Assembly (NCBI RefSeq): GCF_900635455.1
Contig: NZ_LR134116.1
Coordinates: 1,612,001-1,676,000 of the forward strand
Length of the DNA stretch: 64,000 nt
Direction of reading: 5' to 3'
Source of the DNA: Yersinia intermedia
GTDB taxonomy: Bacteria; Pseudomonadota; Gammaproteobacteria; Enterobacterales; Enterobacteriaceae
Position numbers and translations under genes: made by a program. Positions 27,814 through 36,357 of this stretch are shown one piece after another. Under the pieces are notes generated by a model. The model had not been told where the DNA came from and ran no database searches. It saw only the letters and a list, made by a program, of their open reading frames with translations. Positions within the stretch are counted from its first letter, which is position 1; each line of letters starts with the position of its first letter.

Positions 27814-28596
27814 TTAGATTACCTGCAATAGTGGTTCATGACTGATATCAATTTGGCGCGCAGTAAAAGCCAGAACATCACTAAGATTGACCACATGACC
27901 AATGACTAACAGCGCGGGGGCATGTAATTTTTTGCGTACAATTTCATCTTTTAGCGTGGTCAGTGTTCCTTTCGCTATCTCTTGTCGTTGCTGACTGGCA
28001 TACATCACGGCGGCGGCGGGGGTGTCAGGGGATTTACCTCCGTCGATTAAGCGTTGGCAGATCTCCTCTTGTCGCGTCATCCCCATTAATACGATTAACG
28101 TCCCATCCAGTTGTGCCAAAACATCCCAGTTTTGTGGTTCATTTCCCTGACACATATGCCCGGTAACCACATGAAAGCTGGAAGCGTAGTGACGATGAGT
28201 CACGGGGATACCGGCATAGGCTAAACCGCCAATAGCGGAGCTGATACCCGGAATAATTTCAAAAGGGATCTCTTCATGAGCAAGTGCCTCGGCTTCTTCT
28301 CCGCCCCGGCCAAATACATAAGGGTCGCCCCCTTTAAGACGAACAACATTTTTACCCGCCAAGGCATGCTCAACCAGGATTTGATTAATTTGCTCTTGCG
28401 GGACTGGATGATGGTTTGAGGTTTTCCCGACATTAATAATCTGGCAATGGGGTGGTGCTTGAGAAATTAACTCAAGATTAACCAGACGGTCATGCACAAT
28501 AACTTGTGCTTCACGAATGGCTAGCAATCCTTTTACAGTGATTAGAGATGCATCCCCCGGCCCTGCGCCAACTAACAATACTTTTCCTTTACTCAT
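27814..28596 (-). CDS. cobA: Uroporphyrinogen-III C-methyltransferase (SUMT, CobA type)
   Basis: 260-aa tetrapyrrole methylase that makes precorrin-2 with two S-adenosylmethionine molecules. Family motifs: VLLVGAGPGDASLITVKG (6-23), NVVRLKGGDPYVFGRGGEE near 83-101, IPFEIIPGISSAIGGLAYAG, and PVTHRHYASSFHVVTGH. It is the single-domain form without the CysG dehydrogenase part. It is divergent from the LysR gene and upstream of pduX (114-base gap). A dedicated copy here would feed cobalamin synthesis for glutamate mutase; siroheme is an alternative use. The symbol follows the Pseudomonas SUMT usage, not E. coli btuR. Confidence 0.9.
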   Translation of the reverse strand: MSKGKVLLVGAGPGDASLITVKGLLAIREAQVIVHDRLVNLELISQAPPHCQIINVGKTSNHHPVPQEQINQILVEHALAGKNVVRLKGGDPYVFGRGGEEAEALAHEEIPFEIIPGISSAIGGLAYAGIPVTHRHYASSFHVVTGHMCQGNEPQNWDVLAQLDGTLIVLMGMTRQEEICQRLIDGGKSPDTPAAAVMYASQQRQEIAKGTLTTLKDEIVRKKLHAPALLVIGHVVNLSDVLAFTARQIDISHEPLLQVI

Positions 28597-29112
28597 TCGA
28601 GCAACCTTTATGAACGATAAGGTTTATAATTTTATATAAAATTAATCACCAAAAATGCGTTATATAAAAACGGAATATGATCATTAAACTCCGCATCATT
28701 ATTCATAAATATTGGATTATATATTTGACCTTGCTCCCAATATTTAATCATTTTATGGAATGATCTCTTTCAAATATTTTGTGTTTGATTATTAACACTC
28801 TAACTACATGATTTTTATGTTTAATTATTTTATTGTTTTATTTGTGTTAACGCTGAAGTATCAATATTTAAATGTGCAATGTCCTTCGTTATAGTTTTGG
28901 TTCATCCGCTTATTTTTTATCTTTAATATGATATTGTTATTAATAATTATGAAGGCTATCACAAAAATGATGGAGAGCCATGTCTATCTAAATAGAAATG
29001 TGTATTTTAAAAATCAAAAAAAGAAGAGTTGTCATCAATATTTGAATATTAGTTGTACCCAAGTATGCACAACTATTTAATCGGTTTTTTATGAAATAAC
29101 GGGTGAGCCATA
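28597..29112. promoter_or_regulatory. Divergent promoter region cobA / lysR-type gene with CRP-like site
   Basis: About 515 very AT-rich bases between divergent genes. A CRP-like site lies at 28945-28966: TATGA, AGGCTA, TCACA, nine of ten core positions. It is about 150 bases before the LysR-type start. The LysR protein probably binds here too, but I could not define a T-N11-A box with confidence. Confidence 0.45.
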
Positions 29113-30033
29113 ATGCGGTGTAAAATTCCTAAAACTGACTTATTAGTGACATTTGAAGCGGTTGCTCAATATGAAAGCTACACGCGAGCGGCAGAAAAGT
29201 TAGCATTAACACAAAGTGCTGTTTTTCGTCAAATCACAGCACTGGAGGAGCTACTTAATGTGTCATTATTCCACCATGTTCGTAAACGAATTTTCCTCAA
29301 TGATGCGGGTCGTTATTATCTTGGCTTAGTCAGAGATACATTGGAGCAACTGGAAAGGGATACGCAAAGCATTATGTCTTACCAATCGACTCAGCAAGTG
29401 TTGGAGTTGGCGGTGACGCCAACATTTAGCACTCATTGGCTCATTCCAAACCTCAGTGACTTCCACGAGAAGCATCCTGAAATTGTCCTCAATTTAGTGG
29501 CGCTGACTACACCTGCTGATTTTCTGAATCTGAAATATGATGCGGCAATTATGCGTGAGGATTTCTGTAGCCCGTGGGCTGAAAATGAGCATTTGTTTGA
29601 AGAAGAACTGGTTCCTGTATGTAGCCGGATGTTATGGCGAGATGATAAAAAAGTGATGCGTGCGGAGCAGTTGATGGATGAATTTACGTTGCTTCATCAA
29701 ACAACTCGTTTAGATTCGTGGCATGACTGGTTTACATTGTCGGGCGTTAATAGTCCTAAAGTACGGATGGGGCCGCGTTTTGATCTTTTATCAATGTTGA
29801 TTTCTGCTGTGCGTTCCAATCTTGGTGTGGCTTTATTACCTCGGTTTGCGATTCACAAGGATTTGGAAAATGGCGATATGGTCATTCCATGTGATTTACC
29901 CATGAGCACTGGGAACCACTTTGTACTGACCTACAAAGAAGGTAAAAGAGGGCTGATAAGTTTGCAGAAATTAAGTCGTTGGCTCCATGATAAATCGAAG
30001 GAAGAAGAGCTAAAAAGAACATGGGGTAATTGA
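29113..30033 (+). CDS. LysR-family transcriptional regulator of the glutamate island
   Basis: 306-aa LysR-type regulator. The winged helix-turn-helix is at about residues 8-66 (LVTFEAVAQYESYTRAAEKL, then ALTQSAVFRQITALEELLNV), followed by a substrate-binding domain from about 92. It is divergent from cobA and precedes the fumarase/mesaconase gene on the same strand, so control of both arms of the glutamate island is likely. The ligand could be glutamate, methylaspartate or mesaconate; this is inference. The ribosome-binding site is GGGTGAG before ATG. Confidence 0.85.
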   Translation: MRCKIPKTDLLVTFEAVAQYESYTRAAEKLALTQSAVFRQITALEELLNVSLFHHVRKRIFLNDAGRYYLGLVRDTLEQLERDTQSIMSYQSTQQVLELAVTPTFSTHWLIPNLSDFHEKHPEIVLNLVALTTPADFLNLKYDAAIMREDFCSPWAENEHLFEEELVPVCSRMLWRDDKKVMRAEQLMDEFTLLHQTTRLDSWHDWFTLSGVNSPKVRMGPRFDLLSMLISAVRSNLGVALLPRFAIHKDLENGDMVIPCDLPMSTGNHFVLTYKEGKRGLISLQKLSRWLHDKSKEEELKRTWGN

Positions 30034-30426
30034 TTTTTTTAAATTGACGGGTACGGATCCATACTATTTTTTAAAATATAATCTATATATTAGGTATGAC
30101 ACTCAATTAGTATCATGTTCTAACATTATGGTAATAATTGAGTTTCGTATTTTACTATATTATGATTATAGCGCAGCCATTTTGGTATGTGCATGTTTCT
30201 AATGGATTATTATCTTGGTCTTTCCCTCATTTTTTACTGTGACAATTGAGGGGGAGTTAATCACCAATAAGCATTATGTGTTGCAGATAGAACAATTGCT
30301 TTTTATTTTACTCTATTAATAATAGCACTGTGACATAGGCAGTTTGCTGAGGTTGTTTTTATTCTTTGATTTTTAGATGCAAAGGGTCAGCGATATTTTC
30401 TTACTATTTCCCATTCAGCTAATCGA
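30034..30426. promoter_or_regulatory. AT-rich promoter region upstream of mesaconase gene
   Basis: About 390 bases with no gene. Very AT-rich; presumably holds the promoter of the fumarase/mesaconase-cobO pair. No clear CRP palindrome or terminator is seen. Confidence 0.4.
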
Positions 30427-30435
30427 GTGAAAATA

Positions 30436-32082
30436 ATGTATAAAAATGATTTTTTCTACCAAGATCTCTTCCCTCTTTCTGAGGACAGCACAGAATATTA
30501 TTTATTAACAGATAAGTATGTTTCCACTATTGAGGTTGATGGCAACGAAGTATTAAAAGTTGAACCTGAAGCACTGACATTAGTCTCCCAGCAAGCTTTC
30601 CATGACGCTTCATTCTTCCTGCGCCCAGCACATCAGCAGCAAGTTGCCGCTATTTTGCATGATCCACAGGCGAGCGAAAACGACAAATATGTTGCACTGC
30701 AATTATTGAGAAATTCTGAGATTTCAGCTAAAGGTATTTTGCCGAACTGCCAGGATACGGGGACATCCACCATTGTGGCGAAAAAAGGCCAACGGGTTTG
30801 GACTGATACCGATGATGCCCAAGCACTATCACGCGGCATCTATAACACCTTCCGTCAGGATAATCTGCGCTACTCGCAAAATGCGGCGTTAGATATGTAT
30901 AACGAAGTGAATACCGGTACCAATCTTCCTGGGCAAATCGATATTTTTGCTACTTCGGGTATGCAATATTCGTTCTTATTTGTGAATAAGGGCGGCGGTT
31001 CAGCCAATAAAGCGGCGCTTTATCAGGAAACAAAAGCGGTGTTGGAACCGGCAAAGCTCAAAGCATTTTTAATTGAGAAAATGAAGAGCCTGGGAACGGC
31101 TGCCTGTCCCCCTTATCATATTGCTTTTGTCGTCGGAGGCACCTCCGCTGAATTAACCTTGAAGACCGCCAAACTCGCCTCGACAAAATATTACGATAAC
31201 TTACCTGGTGAGGGTAATGCACACGGCCAGGCTTTCCGTGATAAGGCACTGGAGGACGACCTGCTACAGGCTTCACGCGAATTTGGCTTAGGCGCTCAGT
31301 TTGGTGGCAAATATTTCGCTCATGATGTTCGGGTTATTCGCTTGCCGCGTCATGGTGGCTCTTGCCCGATAGGGATGGCTATTTCATGTTCTTCTGACCG
31401 AAATATTAAAGCCAAAATTAATAAAAATGGTATATGGCTGGAGAAATTAGAACGTCACCCTGAGCGATATATACCTGAAGATTTGCGGATTAATAATGAA
31501 GGGACCGTCGTTAACATTGATCTTAACCGCCCGATGGATGAAATTCGTCAACAGCTTTCACTTTACCCAGTATCCACCCGCGTATCACTCAATGGCCCGT
31601 TGATTGTTGCCCGCGATATTGTGCATGCCAAACTGCAACAGCGTTTGGAACAGAATCAGCCATTACCTCAATACATGAAAGATCACCCCGTCTATTATGC
31701 GGGACCTGCAAAAAAACCGGATGAATTGGTGTCCGGCTCGATGGGACCAACGACTGGAGGGCGCATGGATCCTTATGTCGATCTGTTCCAATCCCAGGGG
31801 GGCAGCTTAATCATGTTGGCAAAAGGCAATCGTAGCCAGCAGGTTACCGAATCATGCCATAAACACGGTGGTTTCTATTTGGGCAGTATCGGCGGTTCTG
31901 CGGCCATTCTGGCGCAGGAGTATATCGAAAGCCTGGAATGCCTCGAGTATCCCGAACTGGGAATGGAAGCGGTGTGGAAGATGGAAGTCAGGAATTTTCC
32001 GGCTTTCATATTAGTTGATGACAAAGGCAACTCATTCTTTGATCAAATTCAAATGAAGGCCTGTGCTGGCTGTCAGAAATAA
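30436..32082 (+). CDS. fumD: Class I fumarase/mesaconase (FumD-like)
   Basis: 548-aa [4Fe-4S] class I hydro-lyase. From the ATG at 30436 the cluster-binding cysteines fall at 105 ([12 protein letters not shown]), 224 (GTAACPPYH) and 318 (AISCSSDRN), the same numbers as in E. coli FumA/FumB, which supports that start over the GTG at 30427. Other hallmarks are the VVGGTSAE loop and [16 protein letters not shown]. Beside methylaspartate genes, the likely reaction is hydration of mesaconate to (S)-citramalate, as shown for FumD clustered with glutamate mutase in E. coli O157:H7; fumarate hydration would be a side activity. The functional preference is inference from context. cobO follows after 21 bases. 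Confidence 0.88.
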   Translation: MYKNDFFYQDLFPLSEDSTEYYLLTDKYVSTIEVDGNEVLKVEPEALTLVSQQAFHDASFFLRPAHQQQVAAILHDPQASENDKYVALQLLRNSEISAKGILPNCQDTGTSTIVAKKGQRVWTDTDDAQALSRGIYNTFRQDNLRYSQNAALDMYNEVNTGTNLPGQIDIFATSGMQYSFLFVNKGGGSANKAALYQETKAVLEPAKLKAFLIEKMKSLGTAACPPYHIAFVVGGTSAELTLKTAKLASTKYYDNLPGEGNAHGQAFRDKALEDDLLQASREFGLGAQFGGKYFAHDVRVIRLPRHGGSCPIGMAISCSSDRNIKAKINKNGIWLEKLERHPERYIPEDLRINNEGTVVNIDLNRPMDEIRQQLSLYPVSTRVSLNGPLIVARDIVHAKLQQRLEQNQPLPQYMKDHPVYYAGPAKKPDELVSGSMGPTTGGRMDPYVDLFQSQGGSLIMLAKGNRSQQVTESCHKHGGFYLGSIGGSAAILAQEYIESLECLEYPELGMEAVWKMEVRNFPAFILVDDKGNSFFDQIQMKACAGCQK

Positions 32083-32103
32083 CGTTGTGTTGAGGAAACC
32101 ACG

Positions 32104-32694
32104 ATGCATGAAGAACGGTATCAGCAGCGGCAGCAGCATCTTAAACAACAAGTAGAGGAGCGGGTTGCTGCCGCGACAAAAAGCGGCGGGATCATTATGG
32201 TATTTACCGGTAATGGTAAAGGGAAAAGTACCGCCGCATTTGGAACCGCAACCAGAGCCGTTGGCCATGATATGCGAGTAGGTGCGCTTCAGTTTATCAA
32301 GGGGGACTGGGAGTGTGGTGAACGTAACTTGCTAGAACGTAATGGGGTTGAGTTTCATATCATGGCAACCGGCTTTACCTGGGATACTCAAGATAAAGCG
32401 GCTGATACCCAAGCAGCCAGGCTGGTGTGGGAGCAGGGCGTGCGGATGTTATCTGACCCTGGTTACCATCTTGTGGTTTTGGATGAGCTCACTTATATGC
32501 TCACTTACGGTTATTTGAGCTTGGACGAGGTGTTGGCGGCGCTAAAAAATCGGCCGGCACATCAAAGTGTGGTCATCACCGGGCGAGCCTGCCACCGGGA
32601 AATTATTGCACTGGCAGATACAGTCAGTGAGTTACGGCCAGTGAAGCATGCATTTGATCATGGCATTAAGGCGCAGAAAGGTATTGATTGGTGA
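32104..32694 (+). CDS. cobO: Cob(I)yrinic acid a,c-diamide adenosyltransferase (CobO/BtuR)
   Basis: 196-aa corrinoid adenosyltransferase that attaches the 5'-deoxyadenosyl group to cobalt, producing the AdoCbl needed by glutamate mutase. The P-loop is VFTGNGKGKSTAAFGTA (33-49), reversed-type as in CobA/BtuR; DELTYMLTYGYL near 122-133 and VITGRACHREIIALADTVSE near 156-175 are family blocks. Same length as the enterobacterial enzyme. It is co-transcribed with the mesaconase gene. With SUMT and PduX it makes three cobalamin genes embedded in the glutamate island. Confidence 0.93.
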   Translation: MHEERYQQRQQHLKQQVEERVAAATKSGGIIMVFTGNGKGKSTAAFGTATRAVGHDMRVGALQFIKGDWECGERNLLERNGVEFHIMATGFTWDTQDKAADTQAARLVWEQGVRMLSDPGYHLVVLDELTYMLTYGYLSLDEVLAALKNRPAHQSVVITGRACHREIIALADTVSELRPVKHAFDHGIKAQKGIDW

Positions 32695-32783
32695 TGGAAG
32701 CCTGATTATCAGGACTCATGCGCTTACTTATTCATCAATCTGTTGTTTTATGAAGCGGAATACAAATAATTTGTTGATAACGC

Positions 32784-32813
32784 TTGATTGTTTGTTCTGA
32801 GTTATACTATATT
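32784..32813 (+). promoter_or_regulatory. Promoter of tRNA-Thr
   Basis: A -35-like TTGATT (32784-32789) and -10 TATATT (32808-32813) are 18 bases apart, followed directly by the G+C-rich discriminator GCGCGCC typical of stringently controlled stable-RNA promoters. The mature tRNA starts 38 bases downstream. Confidence 0.55.
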
Positions 32814-32851
32814 GCGCGCCAAGGAAACGTACTAACGTTCCAAAAAATTTC

Positions 32852-32927
<76 letters not shown>

Positions 32928-32933
32928 ATTAAA

Positions 32934-32966
32934 AACCCGTTATCTGAATAAGATAACGGGTTTTTG
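32934..32966 (+). terminator. Terminator of tRNA-Thr
   Basis: AACCCGTTATCT pairs with AGATAACGGGTT (12 bp) across a five-base loop, followed by TTTTT and then GCTTTTA. It starts seven bases after the tRNA CCA end. Confidence 0.9.
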
Positions 32967-32980
32967 CTTTTATACTGCTT

Positions 32981-33018
32981 GCTCAATTGCGGCGGGGTTA
33001 CCCCTACCGCAATTGAGC
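32981..33018 (-). terminator. End hairpin of ampH
   Basis: GCTCAATTGCGG pairs perfectly with CCGCAATTGAGC across a 14-base loop, six bases beyond the ampH stop on the minus strand. There is no long T-tract. Confidence 0.6.
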
Positions 33019-33023
33019 CGATG

Positions 33024-34166
33024 TTAGCTATTCTTCGCCAATTGAGCGACTAATCGATTCACGCCATCACTCATATTGCTAAACTTAGTCAGTTGGGTAC
33101 GGGTGACCACGATAAAAACCCCAATGTTCTTTTCTGGAATCATCGCCATATAGGTAATAAATCCACCGCCGCCACCGGTTTTTTGCATAATCCCCGGTAG
33201 TTCCGCATTGGGTGCCATGTAGACCCAGCCTAATCCCAACGCATCTGCCTGACCGGCAACATCCATACCTTTTAATGACACCAAATCACGGCGTTGGAAA
33301 TAGAGCGCTTGTTCGCGTTTTGCAGAGCTTTTGCGCGCGCTGTTATCCGAAGCTAAGAATTGCTGCATCCAGCGCTGCATATCTTCTGGCGTTGAGTAAA
33401 TCCCACCACTTCCGGCAGCCGCAAGGGTGTTTTCACAACGGCTGCTGCCTACCCCTACCATTAGGCGATTACATTGTTCCGCCGTGGGTGTCAGGGTGGT
33501 ATTTTTCATCCCCAGTGGCGTAGTGATTTTATCACGCAGTAAACTGGTATAAGGCTTGCCTGACGCCCGTGATAGTGCGTCGGCCAACAAGTCGTAGGCC
33601 AAATTGGAATAGGCCGCTTTTACTCCTGGCGGTACGGTAACCTTGGCCTGATTCATCCACTGCCAGCGGTTATCTTTAGTCGGCCAAGTAAACACGGGTC
33701 TTTTTTGCGGGCCACCGGGTTGTTCGCGCGGCAAGCCACTGGTATGACTGGCCAGATTTAGCAAGGTAATGGGTTGTTTTGCATTATAAGCAGGAACACG
33801 CGCACCCTTAGGGGCGTATTTTCGCAGGGGGTCGGTCAATTTTACTGTGCCGTCATCGGCCAGTTTTACCATCACTTCGCTGGTCATTAGCTTGGTAATC
33901 GATGCAATACGAATCAGTGAGTCTGGCCGTGGACGCAGATTGTTACCGGGTTTGGTTTCACCAAAACTGCGGTTGACCACTTGATTGTTATCAATAACCA
34001 CCAGAGCCATCCCCATGGCACCACTGTTATAGAAAATATGTTCGGCATATTGATCAACAACTTGTGAGGTCAAAAGCTCTGTCTTGGCATAGCTGTGCAA
34101 TGGAATAGTGAATAGAGCAGCGGCCAGTAGCGGGGCAGTGAAATGTTTCAACAATCTTTTATCCAT
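33024..34166 (-). CDS. ampH: AmpH: penicillin-binding DD-carboxypeptidase/endopeptidase (class C-like)
   Basis: 380-aa serine hydrolase of the class C beta-lactamase-like family, closest to E. coli AmpH, a low-molecular-mass PBP acting in peptidoglycan recycling. A signal peptide ends near residue 27 (PLHSYA/KTE). The active-site motifs are Ser89-Ile-Thr-Lys92 (RIASITKLMT), Tyr186-Ser-Asn188 (AAYSNLAYD) and a KTGGGGG motif near 333. The start at 34166 is chosen because it begins the signal peptide; an open frame continues upstream to 34196. It lies next to tRNA-Thr. It is probably not a resistance enzyme. Confidence 0.9.
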   Translation of the reverse strand: MDKRLLKHFTAPLLAAALFTIPLHSYAKTELLTSQVVDQYAEHIFYNSGAMGMALVVIDNNQVVNRSFGETKPGNNLRPRPDSLIRIASITKLMTSEVMVKLADDGTVKLTDPLRKYAPKGARVPAYNAKQPITLLNLASHTSGLPREQPGGPQKRPVFTWPTKDNRWQWMNQAKVTVPPGVKAAYSNLAYDLLADALSRASGKPYTSLLRDKITTPLGMKNTTLTPTAEQCNRLMVGVGSSRCENTLAAAGSGGIYSTPEDMQRWMQQFLASDNSARKSSAKREQALYFQRRDLVSLKGMDVAGQADALGLGWVYMAPNAELPGIMQKTGGGGGFITYMAMIPEKNIGVFIVVTRTQLTKFSNMSDGVNRLVAQLAKNS

Positions 34167-34363
34167 GTTCAAAAAACAAAGTAAGTGGTCGTACACTTAT
34201 AGTAATCGGATATTTGTATAAAACATGCTGAAATTTTCAGACAGACGAATAATTTACATTACCGGGAATCCTTTACCGGAGGTTACGGTAAAAACGCGGG
34301 GAAATTGAACAATAACAGCGCTAGGGTTAGCGTAAAATAGAACTATAAGGGGATGTAGCGTGG

Positions 34364-34397
34364 TAAAAAACGCATCGATGTTGGCCGATGCGTTTTG
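34364..34397 (-). terminator. Terminator of the second GPH transporter
   Basis: AAAACGCATCG and CGATGCGTTTT form an 11-bp stem with an eight-base loop; on the minus strand it ends in TTTTTTACC. It lies 20 bases past the transporter stop. Confidence 0.85.
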
Positions 34398-34417
34398 TGG
34401 TTATTGCCAGGAATCAA

Positions 34418-35944
34418 TTAGCTTTCAGTCACAGGCTTAGGGGCCACATTGGATGATTCTTTCATGCCAAGGTGATTGTTGCCCCAACACTGTTCATACT
34501 TCCAGCCGGTCAGTTCTTCAGCAACCGCCCTGGCGTGGGCCGGAATATCCGCCATGGCACCACCACCTTTAATACGGTCAATTTCTTCCAGCAGGATTTT
34601 GTGATTCTTACGATCCAGTTTCATTTGCGTGGTGTAGTAGATAGCCACCAGTGCCAGAGCGATAACGCCGATGGCAAATACCCCTACAATGGCTTGTACG
34701 GCAACTTCTGGCTGACTCGATTGCCCGGAGACAAAACCAAAGCGACTTAATGTCCAGCCCATAGCGAAAACAATAATCGAACGTACCATTTTACCTGCAA
34801 AGGTCATGGCACCGGCGTAGATCCCTTCACGGCGACGGCCGGTCAATACTTCGTCCACATCCGCCAGGAAGGTATAAACCGTCCACGGAATATAATAAAT
34901 CCCCCCGGTGCTTAAACCGAAAACAGCGGTAATACAGAACAGCACAATGACCGTTGTTGTTTGCGACCAACCAGTGAAATAGAGCGCCGCATAAGCAATC
35001 ACACTGACGATAACCACTTGCAGAGCAATGCGAAACGGGCGAGCAAAACCCATTTTGACGCAGATACCGATAAAGATTGCAGTGGAAATTAACTGCATGA
35101 TTGAACTGAAACTATTGAGCTGAGAAACCAATGCAGCATCTTGACCCAAACCAAAAATAATAAAGTAGGTAAATGCAGAAGCAAATAACCATTCCGCGCC
35201 AAAGCCAAACAGGTACATCCCTAGATGCTTGCGGAAAATACGCAGATGGAAAGTAGACGCCATATCAACACACAGCTTTTTCAGCGCCTGACCGAGACTG
35301 CTGGTGGTTTCACGGACCACTTCGCTGGCTGGGCGTTCCCATGATGAGCTGTATAGCCAAATCATCGCACCGCACATAATCAGACCGTAGGCGATACCGG
35401 TATACAGGAAGGGCGTGGCGGAGTCTTTACCGTAAATGGCAATAAACTGGCCAGGAATGAAGGCGGCCAAAAAGTTGGCTACTTTGCCAAAAATGGCTTT
35501 AGAACCGGTTAATTTAGAGCGTTTGGCAAAATCAGTGGTCATCTCGGTCGCCAATGTTTCATATGGCACCATGATGGAGGTATAAATCAGTTCAAACAGG
35601 GCGTAAGTCAGTAGGTAATACCAGAAGCCAAAACCGCTCATCCATAACATTGGATAGACAAGTACCAGCGGAATACCCAGCAAGATAAAGAAGCGCCGAC
35701 GACCAAAGATACGGCCCAACCGAGTGTTGTAGAAGTTATCGGTGATATAGCCCATCACCGGATTACTAATCGCGTCAAGAATACTGGCGATTGAAAAAAT
35801 AGTCGCGGCTTCTACGACAGACAGTCCGCAAAAGGTGGTATAGAAGTACATCAGCCAGGCTCCGCTGATTGCCAGTGCCCCACTTCCCAGTAAGTTGGCA
35901 CTCCCGTACGCCAGCGTATGCCTTGTTGAAATCTGTTTACTCAT
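34418..35944 (-). CDS. togT: GPH-family transporter, predicted oligogalacturonide importer
   Basis: 508-aa GPH-family symporter, paralogue of the transporter at 85-1668 (shared YGSAN.LGSGA, WLMYFYTTFCGLS, MGYITDNF, GRRRFFILLGIPLV). The ATG at 35944 is chosen with GAGGTGG eight bases upstream; the in-frame GTG at 35956 lies inside that ribosome-binding site. A KdgR-like palindrome sits 15 bases before the start, as expected for pectin-regulon transporters such as TogT. The symbol is therefore an inference from family plus operator. It is monocistronic with its own terminator. Confidence 0.72.
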   Translation of the reverse strand: MSKQISTRHTLAYGSANLLGSGALAISGAWLMYFYTTFCGLSVVEAATIFSIASILDAISNPVMGYITDNFYNTRLGRIFGRRRFFILLGIPLVLVYPMLWMSGFGFWYYLLTYALFELIYTSIMVPYETLATEMTTDFAKRSKLTGSKAIFGKVANFLAAFIPGQFIAIYGKDSATPFLYTGIAYGLIMCGAMIWLYSSSWERPASEVVRETTSSLGQALKKLCVDMASTFHLRIFRKHLGMYLFGFGAEWLFASAFTYFIIFGLGQDAALVSQLNSFSSIMQLISTAIFIGICVKMGFARPFRIALQVVIVSVIAYAALYFTGWSQTTTVIVLFCITAVFGLSTGGIYYIPWTVYTFLADVDEVLTGRRREGIYAGAMTFAGKMVRSIIVFAMGWTLSRFGFVSGQSSQPEVAVQAIVGVFAIGVIALALVAIYYTTQMKLDRKNHKILLEEIDRIKGGGAMADIPAHARAVAEELTGWKYEQCWGNNHLGMKESSNVAPKPVTES

Positions 35945-36357
35945 TTTTACTGCCACCTCAAATTAAAACAATGTTTCATTAATAATGGATAAGCGTTTCT
36001 TTATAAAGGTATGGCGTTTATAAAAATGAGTGTTCGATCACGAAAAAGGGTTTTATGGACAGGAACGACGTGTATTTCAGTAAAAATTGATAAGAATCAA
36101 ATTAGTGGGTAGTGTGGATAATCAGCAAAAAAACAGCCTATCCAAGATAGTGTGAATAACTAATAATGCCCTTTTGTGGCAATAATGACCGTGATAGGTG
36201 TGGCAAGATTTTAACCAGCAGAATTAAATATCATCACTAGAATTAGCGCTATGACTTACAGTGTGGAAATATCATTTCTGTGAACGGGTGAATTATTGTG
36301 GGTATAGCCCATGAATGAATGTTGGCCGCAATGGCGGCTGGCGGTGAAGGATGTAAG
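35945..36357. other. Divergent promoter region (about 0.4 kb)
   Basis: Separates the minus-strand GPH transporter from the plus-strand metallo-hydrolase gene. Contains the KdgR-like box at 35960-35983 and an AT-rich stretch. No gene is present. Confidence 0.5.
35960..35983. promoter_or_regulatory. KdgR-like operator
   Basis: AATTAAAACA, one base, TGTTTCATTA: an imperfect palindrome (7 of 10 positions symmetric) that fits the KdgR consensus (AAATGAAACA..TGTTTCATTT). It is immediately upstream of the GPH transporter start, a position suitable for repression released by 2-keto-3-deoxygluconate. Confidence 0.65.

Noticed and set aside
33024..34166. AmpC-type beta-lactamase
   Set aside because: The serine-hydrolase motifs fit AmpH (SITK, YSN, KTGGGGG) rather than AmpC, and no ampR is adjacent.
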